Assembly (NCBI GenBank): GCA_003501485.1
Contig: DNPJ01000110.1
Location: forward strand, 1-15,300
Length of the DNA: 15,300 bases
Origin: Bacillota bacterium
Lineage (GTDB): Bacteria > Bacillota_I > Bacilli_A > RFN20 > CAG-826
Direction: 5' to 3'
Below, one piece after another: positions 1 through 6,546 of this stretch (position 1 is the first letter of the stretch; the number at the start of each line of letters is the position of its first letter). The translations under genes and the position numbers were made by a program. The notes beneath the pieces are model-generated. The model was not told the DNA's origin. It was given only the letters and a program-made list of their open reading frames with translations, and made no database searches.

Positions 1-1164
1 GGTGACAAAATTGTAGATAAAATTAATTCAGCAGGACCCGGGAATAAATTCGTTATAAACGGAGGATTTGCCACCGCATATCAAGGAAGCCCTCAAGTAG
101 TTGTTAGTGATCCATCTCAAATTGAAGTGACCGAAATTACAACCGAAGAGCAAAAGCTAGAATATGCAAAAGGATTAATTTCTTCACTTACCAAGTTAAA
201 TGGAAAGAAAGTATATACATCACAATATTTTCCAACAAGTGGTGATTACGGCGTTACTTTTAAATACGAAAGTAGCAATACGGCAATTTTATCTAATTCT
301 GGTAAAATTACTCGCCCAGAAAATGATGATTGCAACGTTACATTAACAATTAAAATTTATATTGATGGTGTTTTAAAAGAAACGATCAGTGTTACTTTTA
401 TTGTTGTAGCTAGTGGATCAAGCGAACTCAGCGATGAAGCGAAGAAATATTATTCATCGATTGATTTTTCTCTTAGTGGAGCCGAATTAAAAACATCCTT
501 ATTTAATTTGATTACAAAACACACAGTTGTTCCATATGGAAATTTAGCAAGTGTTTACACTGATAGCGATACATATGTTGGAGATGATGGAAAAACATAT
601 CTTGTTGATATTTATTCAAATCAAAAATATACGATAAACAATTCTGGAAGTTCCGCTGACGCAGAAGGGGAAGGTTGGAATAGAGAACACAGTGTTCCTC
701 AAAGTTGGTTTAATAAACAATCCCCAATGGTTAGCGATGCTTTCCATATTTATCCAACGGATATAAGAGTTAATAGTATGAGGGGAAGTTATCAATATGG
801 CGAAGTTGCCAAAGCGACATTTACTTCCTCAAACGGATGTAAAGTTGGAAGCAGTGCAACATCAGGAATTGAGGGGCCTGTATTTGAAGTCGCTGATGAA
901 TATAAAGGCGATATCGCAAGAACATATTTTTACATGGTTACTGCTTATGAAGATAAAGCCGGTTCTTGGAAGAACTTCTCGAATAGCAATTATTCAAAAC
1001 TTACTAACGCTTCTTTAAAACTATTTATGAAATGGGCCGAAGAAGATCCTGTAAGCGAAAGAGAAATTTTGAGAAATAATGGTATTTATAAACATCAAAA
1101 TAATCGTAATCCATACATCGATGTTCCTGATTTAGCGGAACGCGTATTTTCATCGCTTTTATAA
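1..1164 (+). CDS. Secreted endonuclease I family nuclease, 5'-truncated by the window edge
   Basis: Frame 1 is open from base 1, so the gene begins upstream and the GTG at 127 is not its true start; 387 residues are visible. Residues 1-42 look like the end of an accessory OB-fold-like domain. Residues about 55-138 match an atrophied bacterial Ig-like domain (alternating strands, an S-S-N-T-A turn and a G-K-I-T-R-P segment). Residues about 150-385 are the endonuclease I (EndA/Vvn) fold, with W-N-R-E-H at 226-230 and N258 in the S-D-A-F-H-I-Y-P...N-S-M-R-G block. By family knowledge E229 and N258 should bind Mg2+ and H230 should act as general base, cutting DNA or RNA non-specifically outside the cell. 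No signal peptide is visible because the N terminus is missing. It probably serves nucleic acid scavenging. The downstream gene starts 2 nt after its stop. The nuclease assignment is firm; the N-terminal domains are less sure. Confidence 0.88.
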   Translation, partial: GDKIVDKINSAGPGNKFVINGGFATAYQGSPQVVVSDPSQIEVTEITTEEQKLEYAKGLISSLTKLNGKKVYTSQYFPTSGDYGVTFKYESSNTAILSNSGKITRPENDDCNVTLTIKIYIDGVLKETISVTFIVVASGSSELSDEAKKYYSSIDFSLSGAELKTSLFNLITKHTVVPYGNLASVYTDSDTYVGDDGKTYLVDIYSNQKYTINNSGSSADAEGEGWNREHSVPQSWFNKQSPMVSDAFHIYPTDIRVNSMRGSYQYGEVAKATFTSSNGCKVGSSATSGIEGPVFEVADEYKGDIARTYFYMVTAYEDKAGSWKNFSNSNYSKLTNASLKLFMKWAEEDPVSEREILRNNGIYKHQNNRNPYIDVPDLAERVFSSLL

Positions 1165-1166
1165 AA

Positions 1167-1892
1167 ATGGATAATTCTGCAAATAAATTTTTACAATTAT
1201 ATAACGATTTAGATAATGTTCTTATGGAAAGATATGGACATTATGATAATTCCTTTTCATATATCGCTAAATATGCTTTTGAGTTGATGAAATCATCTAA
1301 TTACAAAGTGTACGAAAAAGGAAGAATTCTTAATGAAATAAGACAAATCAGAAATGCTTTAGTGCATGATTTTGATATGAACAAAGATAGTCTTATTTCA
1401 ATAAGCGATAAAACAATAACGTTTTTAGAAAGAGAAATTATTGAATTAACACATCCTAAATGTGCGATTGATATTTGCACTCCCTATAAAAAGCTTTTGT
1501 TTGCAAAGCTTGATGATGATGTTAACAAAATAATGAAAATAATGCTCGAAAAGGGATTTTTACAATTCCCGATTATCGATGAGCATCAACATTTGTTAGG
1601 CGTTTTATCACCGAATACAATAATGCAATATATTGCTTTGAAAAACAAAAATATTGATGATGAAAAGGTATATGATTTAAGCGATTATTTCCCAATTAAA
1701 AATCATATAAGTGAACATTATAGTTTTGTTAAAGAAAAGGAATTGATGCAAAATGTAGCAAATTTATTCGATAAAATGTATGAAAACGGTAAACGTTTAG
1801 CGGTCATTTTTATTACAAAAGACGGAAAAGAAAACCAACCGATTTTAGGTGTTATAACACCATTTGATATATTGAAGTTAGATAATATTTAA
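1167..1892 (+). CDS. HEPN-like N-terminal domain fused to a CBS domain pair
   Basis: A 241-residue soluble protein with no signal peptide or TM segment. Residues 1-95 are predicted helical and contain R62-N-A-L-V-H67-D-F69. This is the Rx4H signature of HEPN domains, with a Phe where HepT-type toxins have the Tyr of Rx4HxY. Residues about 97-158 and 180-240 form two CBS repeats, each with the characteristic hydrophobic strand, G-V-L/I and S/T-P ending (F-P-I-I-D-E-H...L-G-V-L-S-P and L-A-V-I-F...L-G-V-I-T-P-F-D). CBS pairs usually bind adenosyl ligands such as AMP, ATP or SAM. I infer that a nucleotide signal may control the helical domain. Similar uncharacterised CBS proteins exist in Firmicutes, so the architecture is probably not unique. 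It is cotranscribed with the nuclease (2-nt gap) and peptidase T (9-nt gap). CBS is confident; RNase activity of the HEPN-like part is a hypothesis. Confidence 0.78.
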   Translation: MDNSANKFLQLYNDLDNVLMERYGHYDNSFSYIAKYAFELMKSSNYKVYEKGRILNEIRQIRNALVHDFDMNKDSLISISDKTITFLEREIIELTHPKCAIDICTPYKKLLFAKLDDDVNKIMKIMLEKGFLQFPIIDEHQHLLGVLSPNTIMQYIALKNKNIDDEKVYDLSDYFPIKNHISEHYSFVKEKELMQNVANLFDKMYENGKRLAVIFITKDGKENQPILGVITPFDILKLDNI

Positions 1893-1901
1893 GGAGTTAA
1901 T

Positions 1902-3101
1902 ATGTTGTTACTTGATGATTTTTTAAGATATGTAAAGATTGATACTCAATCAGACGAGAATTCTTCTACTTCGCCTTCTACTTTTAAGCAATATGATTTG
2001 TTAAATTTGCTTAAGAAGGAATTAGATGAACTCGGTGTTGAAAATACACTTGATGAATTTGGAAGATTATACGGATATATTCCTGGAAATGATAAACATG
2101 ATTGCGTTGGACTTTGCTCCCATGTTGATACCGCGCTTGAATGCAGTGGAAAGGATGTTAAGCCTCAAATTATTAAAAATTATAACGGAAATGATATCCC
2201 GTTAGGCGATAGTGGTTTATTCCTTTCTAAAAATGATTTTCCTAAATTAAATGAATGTCTAAATAAAACAGTTATAACCACTGACGGAACAACTCTTTTA
2301 GGAGCGGATGATAAAGCAGGTATTGCAATTATAAAAGAAGTTATAAGAAATGTCTTAAAGATGGATAAATCATCTAGGCGCCCTTTAGCAGTTCTTTTCA
2401 CTCCTGATGAAGAAATAGGCCGAGGACCAGAACATTTTAATCTCGCTTTATATAAAGCAAAATTTGCTTACACAATCGATGGAGCTGACCCAAAATATAT
2501 TTCTTTTGAAAATTTCAATGCAAAATCGATTAATGTTCATATTATTGGTAAATCAATTCATCCTGGAGAAGGGAAAGATAAATTAATCAATGCGATTTTA
2601 CTCATGAATGAGTTTATTTCTTATCTTCCAAAAGATATGATTCCATATAAAACAAGCGGTAGAGAAGGCTTTAACCATATTGTTTCTATTAAAGGAGATG
2701 TAGAAAACGCTGAAGCATATTTCATTTTAAGAAATCATGATTCAAATATTCTTAAAAAACAAGTAGATGATTTCCTTTTAGCGAAAGAGAAGATTGAAAA
2801 AGAATATAAAGAAGCAAAAATTGAATTATCTATCAAAGATCAATATAGAAATATGATTGAAGTTATTGAAAAACATCCTGATTGCAAAACTTTGATTGAA
2901 AATATTTATAAAAAAATGAATATTCCATTTGAATATGAAGCCACTCGTGGTGGCACGGATGGTGCAACATTTTCATTTATGAATTGTCCATGCCCAAATC
3001 TCGGCACTGGTTCATATAATCACCATGGACGATATGAATTTGCGGTCCTAGAAGAAATGGAATTAATGTCAAAAATCGTAACTGAGATTTATAAAATATA
3101 A
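1902..3101 (+). CDS. pepT: Peptidase T (tripeptide aminopeptidase, M20 family)
   Basis: A cytoplasmic di-zinc aminopeptidase that releases the N-terminal residue of tripeptides. At 399 residues it is close to the usual 405-410. The M20 metal and catalytic set is complete: H74-V-D76, D136 in G-A-D-D-K-A-G, the E170/E171 pair in F-T-P-D-E-E-I-G, D193 in T-I-D-G, and the C-terminal H-H (374-375) in G-S-Y-N-H-H-G. R349-G-G-T-D-G-A of the dimer/substrate loop is also present. These line up with Salmonella PepT at a constant offset of about 3-4 residues in the N-terminal half. The ATG is preceded by AAGGAG, which overlaps the previous stop codon, so the start is well supported and coupling is likely. 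It converges on the minus-strand gene with 18 nt between stops. A close alternative would be another M20 peptidase, but the motif spacing favours PepT. Confidence 0.95.
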   Translation: MLLLDDFLRYVKIDTQSDENSSTSPSTFKQYDLLNLLKKELDELGVENTLDEFGRLYGYIPGNDKHDCVGLCSHVDTALECSGKDVKPQIIKNYNGNDIPLGDSGLFLSKNDFPKLNECLNKTVITTDGTTLLGADDKAGIAIIKEVIRNVLKMDKSSRRPLAVLFTPDEEIGRGPEHFNLALYKAKFAYTIDGADPKYISFENFNAKSINVHIIGKSIHPGEGKDKLINAILLMNEFISYLPKDMIPYKTSGREGFNHIVSIKGDVENAEAYFILRNHDSNILKKQVDDFLLAKEKIEKEYKEAKIELSIKDQYRNMIEVIEKHPDCKTLIENIYKKMNIPFEYEATRGGTDGATFSFMNCPCPNLGTGSYNHHGRYEFAVLEEMELMSKIVTEIYKI

Positions 3102-3119
3102 TATAAAAATAAGACTTTA

Positions 3120-4205
3120 TTAAAGATATAGTTTTTTTGCCATTTCTTTTAAGAAATCATTGCTAAGCATATTTCTAAAATCGTCGATATTATTTATACA
3201 ATAATTTTCAGTATAAAAATAAATTTTATTTATAACTTTATCGTTTTTATTTTTCGCTTTTAAATAATCTTTTGAAGTAAAATGAGAATAATATTGTTCT
3301 TCAAATACTGTAAGAATCATTCTTCTTAGCATTGCAATTAATGATTCTTCGATCCAATAATCAAAATGCGTATTTGTATAATAATTTTCATAATATTTAG
3401 TGGCTAAATATAGATAAATCCCATCTCCAACGTTGTGCCAAATGTCCATGAAAACATAATCAAAATCATGTTTTTCTTCTAAATACTCAAATGCATCTTT
3501 GTTAATGATTTTAATTTTGTTTTTATTAACGAACCGTGGAAGAATTTCTTCATTAAATAATTCGATAATTTTCTTGTCTTTTTCAATAACAACGATTTCA
3601 TCAACTTCATCTTTTAATGAAATCATATATGTAAAATATCCTAGACCAAGTCCAATAACGAGAACTTTTCCAAAAGCATTTTTAATAGGCTTTTTCATGG
3701 TGTTTATTTCATGAGGTATAATGCTCATCCATATCTTGTCTTGATCAATAATCGCAGGATATGTGAATTTTTCCTTAAAATAACCAACAGGAACAGTTTC
3801 TTTGAAATATTTATTATCGATATTTATTTCATCGTAAGTAAATGCTTGAAACGAATTATAAGTTAGATAACAAAGATATCTATTTTTATTTTTTGCAAAT
3901 TTTGGTTTGATATTAACAAAATATTCGTTTTCAGTATAATCATTTTCATTTAATTGTTTTATATCACTAAAATGATATTTTTCATCCATAGATTTAAAAT
4001 ATTCGTCGTTTATATCAACATCGGTTTTTTCAATTAAAGCTTTAAAATAATTATTACCATTTCGCAATAAATCTTGTTGGTCAAGATTATTATTTTCCTC
4101 ACTTAAAAGAATATTTATAAGCTCAACTGCAGACATATTGTCTTCTTTTGTGAGTAAGTATTTATTTATTTCTTTTTCTACATCTTTACTAATTGATATT
4201 TTCAT
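3120..4205 (-). CDS. Spermidine-synthase-like Rossmann-fold SAM-binding protein, function unknown
   Basis: 361 residues, cytoplasmic. The first ~170 residues are unrecognised, helical at the start and then strand-rich. Residues about 175-260 form a class I SAM-binding core: motif I V-I-G-L-G-L-G-Y-F (183-191), acidic E208 after strand 2, D237 in I-N-K-D-A-F, and F-M-D254-I-W-H after strand 4. This layout resembles the spermidine synthase superfamily. However, the aminopropyltransferase G-G-G-D-G motif and the usual D-x-x-D-P after strand 4 are absent, so I do not call it SpeE. It may be a methyltransferase or a binding protein. Its ATG overlaps the hydrolase stop as ATGA, with no visible Shine-Dalgarno, which indicates translational coupling. 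Base composition is very AT-rich, like the hydrolase. The fold is confident; substrate unknown. Confidence 0.7.
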   Translation of the reverse strand: MKISISKDVEKEINKYLLTKEDNMSAVELINILLSEENNNLDQQDLLRNGNNYFKALIEKTDVDINDEYFKSMDEKYHFSDIKQLNENDYTENEYFVNIKPKFAKNKNRYLCYLTYNSFQAFTYDEINIDNKYFKETVPVGYFKEKFTYPAIIDQDKIWMSIIPHEINTMKKPIKNAFGKVLVIGLGLGYFTYMISLKDEVDEIVVIEKDKKIIELFNEEILPRFVNKNKIKIINKDAFEYLEEKHDFDYVFMDIWHNVGDGIYLYLATKYYENYYTNTHFDYWIEESLIAMLRRMILTVFEEQYYSHFTSKDYLKAKNKNDKVINKIYFYTENYCINNIDDFRNMLSNDFLKEMAKKLYL

Positions 4206-5191
4206 TTTATATATTTATTTACAAATCCTAAAATAGTTTCTTCATATTTTTTAAGTTGTTTTTTTGATTCATTATGTTCCGCCCCATCAAAAGTGACAAC
4301 TTCTTTTTTGCTGTTATCTTGTACAAATTGTTCACAATAAGATAAATTTTCATATTTTACATAATTGTCTTTGTTTCCGTGAATGAATAAAACAGGCGCT
4401 TTAGCGTTCGATAAAGGGCTTTTTACATCATTATTTAATGAAAAACCATGGCATCTACAAACAAATTCTGTTGATAATAATATGAAGAATGTTAAAAATT
4501 TATTAAATTTTCTTTTTATTTGATCATTTACAATGCTTTTTAGATTTCCATATCCACAGTCTTCTATAATGCATTTTATATTATCTGGTATTTTGTCCGC
4601 ACACATCATGGCTATATGTGCGCCCATAGATACACCCATGAGAACAATTTCGTAATTTGGATTTTTTTTAGTCATGAGTGATATCCATCTTAAGACATCA
4701 TCTATTTCTTTTTGTCCCATTGTAAAATAATTTCCATCGCTTGTGTCATGAGCTCTATTATTTGGAAGAAAAACATCATAGCCATTTTCGTAAAATATTT
4801 TTGCTTGTGTGGTGGATGAATAATATCTTCCATGATAACCATGAAGAATGATTGCTAGTTTATTAGAATTATTATCTAAAAAATAACCTTTCAAATTTAA
4901 TTTATCTTTTGATGCAATATTCAATTCTTCAATTTTTTGGTTCGAAAACCAAATTCTAGAAGCTTCTTTTTTATCCGCTGGATTTTCATTTTCCGCAAAA
5001 AACTTATCACCTTTTCTTCTTTTAAAAACAATGTTATAGGTTGTTATGCCAAAAGAGAGAAAGACAATAAACAATAAAACTAAGACGATAGTAAAAGATA
5101 ACGAAATAATAAATTCAATCATATGTTTAATTTTAGTTAAAATTATTAATAAAAGAAATGTATTTTTTATAGTGATGATTTGTTTACGCAT
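4202..5191 (-). CDS. Membrane-anchored alpha/beta hydrolase
   Basis: A serine hydrolase with an N-terminal membrane anchor. Counting from the ATG at 5191 (329 residues), hydrophobic segments lie at about 9-22 and 27-52, followed by K-R-R-K-G, so the catalytic domain should be on the cytoplasmic or membrane face depending on start. The core shows the oxyanion H-G-Y-H-G (117-121), nucleophile elbow G-V-S188-M-G, D275 in I-H-G-N-K-D and H306 in G-A-E-H: a complete Ser-Asp-His triad. It resembles the BAAT/YqkD-like group of Firmicutes hydrolases, with substrate unknown (an ester or lipid is possible). The start is uncertain: TTG at 5194, ATG at 5191 and ATG at 5122 are in frame, and none has a clear Shine-Dalgarno. 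The 5122 start would leave a single clean TM anchor. It overlaps the next minus-strand gene by ATGA. Confidence 0.82.
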   Translation of the reverse strand: MRKQIITIKNTFLLLIILTKIKHMIEFIISLSFTIVLVLLFIVFLSFGITTYNIVFKRRKGDKFFAENENPADKKEASRIWFSNQKIEELNIASKDKLNLKGYFLDNNSNKLAIILHGYHGRYYSSTTQAKIFYENGYDVFLPNNRAHDTSDGNYFTMGQKEIDDVLRWISLMTKKNPNYEIVLMGVSMGAHIAMMCADKIPDNIKCIIEDCGYGNLKSIVNDQIKRKFNKFLTFFILLSTEFVCRCHGFSLNNDVKSPLSNAKAPVLFIHGNKDNYVKYENLSYCEQFVQDNSKKEVVTFDGAEHNESKKQLKKYEETILGFVNKYIK

Positions 5192-5265
5192 CAAATAAGG
5201 ATATTTTTCATGATTTATTTAATAAATAACTTTCATACAAATATTCGATTTGATATTATATTTTT
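5192..5265. promoter_or_regulatory. Divergent intergenic region with promoter-like boxes
   Basis: This 74-nt gap separates the divergent hydrolase and acyltransferase genes. On the minus strand a perfect TATAAT lies at 5260-5255, with TTGTCT at 5281-5276 (15-nt spacer, slightly short), and would drive the hydrolase. On the plus strand TATTAT at 5254-5259 with a weak TTTCAT at 5231-5236 (17-nt spacer) would place a transcript start at or beside the acyltransferase ATG at 5266. Chance TATAAT-like matches are common in DNA this AT-rich, so only the minus-strand -10 is moderately persuasive. Confidence 0.3.
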
Positions 5266-6534
5266 ATGATTAGCGAGACAACATTATACGAGAAAAGGCA
5301 AGCTTACTTGAACTCGCTTCAAGAGCGATTGAATAATAAACTTTTATCGTATAAAGAAGAAAAGAAATCGCATATTGAAAAAAGCGTTAATGAATACGCT
5401 AAAAGTCACGATGAAATAGATGTGAAACTTTACCGCATCCGCCTTGAACTTAAATACAATAATAAAATAAAAAAACTTGAAGATAGATACGAAAAAAAAT
5501 ACGCTAACGCGGTCATAAAAAGCGAAGCTAAAGATCGCAATATACTTAAAAATAGCAAACGCGTATGGGAAATAGATTTTTTACGAGGAGTTGCTATTTG
5601 GGGCATGGTTTTTGATCACTGTACAGCGGATTTTTGGATGTTTTTTAAAAACATTTTTTCAAATAGTGATACTGGATGGCTTGATTTTATGATCTATCAA
5701 ACCGATCTTTATTGGAAATCATCTTTTAGAATTGGCGTTAGATTATTTGGGGTTTTTCTATTTGTATTTTTGTGTGGAGTTAGTACGGTTTTTTCAAAAA
5801 ATAATTGGAAAAGATCCCTTGGGCTTGTTGGATTTGGCTTTGCTATAACTATCCTTTTAGCGTTCGTTGCAAATATTGTCGGCAACAATGATTTACAAGT
5901 GCTTTTATCTACGATAACAACGATAGGTCTATGTTTGCTCATCTATACTGGTGTTTCTTATCTATGTAAAAGGTTATTTGGGAAAAAGTCTTGGAAATGG
6001 ATATCGCTTGGAATATTTATTACTTGTTCCATTTTCTGGGCCATTATGTCTTCTATTAACTACATGCACATTGAAGCTAATCCACCTCATACTTTAGATA
6101 CATTATTTGATAGATTCTATTTTATTTTTAACAATAATGGGAATGACATTGGCTGGTTTTATCAATATAAAAACCTTGATGCTTCAAATATTTATAAAGT
6201 TATTTTAGGTCTTCAAGGCTTTGGAAGCGATTGGCTAGGTTTGTTTCCTTATGTTGGCTATATATTCCTCGGTGGTTTTGTTGGAGAAACTGTTTATAAA
6301 GACAAAAAATCTATTATTAAATATTTCTACCATAAAGAAGATAGAAAATTATCTGGTGAAGCATATTTCTTATCAAAGCAAGGGCAACTCAATGCAAAAA
6401 TTAATATGAAACTTGGCTTTATTGCATATCCTGGTAGGCACACTTTATTGGTTTATGTTTTACATCAACCAATATTCTTTGCTATTATGCTCCCGATATT
6501 GCTAATGTCAGGTTATACGTTATCGATTTTTTAG
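5266..6534 (+). CDS. DUF1624/HGSNAT-type membrane acyltransferase with N-terminal coiled coil
   Basis: A 422-residue multi-pass membrane protein. Residues 1-100 are charged, Lys/Glu-rich and strongly helical, likely a cytoplasmic coiled coil. The membrane part opens with E-I-D-F-L-R-G (102-108) and D117-H118, the hallmark of the heparan-alpha-glucosaminide N-acetyltransferase catalytic family (DUF1624). It continues through several TM helices (about 155-177, 185-205, 213-233, 245-262, 325-340, 392-415), with L-G-L-F-P-Y near 324-329 and P-G-R-H-T-L-L-V-Y-V-L-H-Q-P near 389-402. Family members move an acetyl/acyl group across the membrane onto a sugar or glycan; the acceptor here is unknown. 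No Met occurs between residues 1 and 114, so the extension is likely genuine. No Shine-Dalgarno precedes the ATG; a leaderless message is possible. The next gene follows at once. Confidence 0.8.
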   Translation: MISETTLYEKRQAYLNSLQERLNNKLLSYKEEKKSHIEKSVNEYAKSHDEIDVKLYRIRLELKYNNKIKKLEDRYEKKYANAVIKSEAKDRNILKNSKRVWEIDFLRGVAIWGMVFDHCTADFWMFFKNIFSNSDTGWLDFMIYQTDLYWKSSFRIGVRLFGVFLFVFLCGVSTVFSKNNWKRSLGLVGFGFAITILLAFVANIVGNNDLQVLLSTITTIGLCLLIYTGVSYLCKRLFGKKSWKWISLGIFITCSIFWAIMSSINYMHIEANPPHTLDTLFDRFYFIFNNNGNDIGWFYQYKNLDASNIYKVILGLQGFGSDWLGLFPYVGYIFLGGFVGETVYKDKKSIIKYFYHKEDRKLSGEAYFLSKQGQLNAKINMKLGFIAYPGRHTLLVYVLHQPIFFAIMLPILLMSGYTLSIF

Positions 6535-6536
6535 AT

Positions 6537-6541
6537 GGTGA
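6537..6541 (+). promoter_or_regulatory. Ribosome binding site deciding the start of the adenylating enzyme
   Basis: GGTGA lies 5 nt before the ATG at 6547 and can pair with the 16S 3' end. The alternative ATG at 6535, directly after the upstream stop, has only T-rich sequence before it. This favours 6547, though four extra residues make no functional difference. Confidence 0.5.
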
Positions 6542-6546
6542 AAAAT

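Noticed and set aside
1167..1892. HepT/MntA-type toxin-antitoxin pair
   Set aside because: There is no MntA-like nucleotidyltransferase next to it, and the Tyr of Rx4HxY is Phe; neighbours are a nuclease and a peptidase.
3102..3119. Bidirectional terminator between the convergent pepT and SAM-binding protein genes
   Set aside because: Only a 5-bp AT-only stem (AATAA/TTATT) is present, far too weak to call.
3120..4205. Spermidine synthase (speE) supplying the polyamine theme
   Set aside because: The G-G-G-D-G and D-x-x-D-P motifs needed for aminopropyl transfer are missing; only the general fold is shared.
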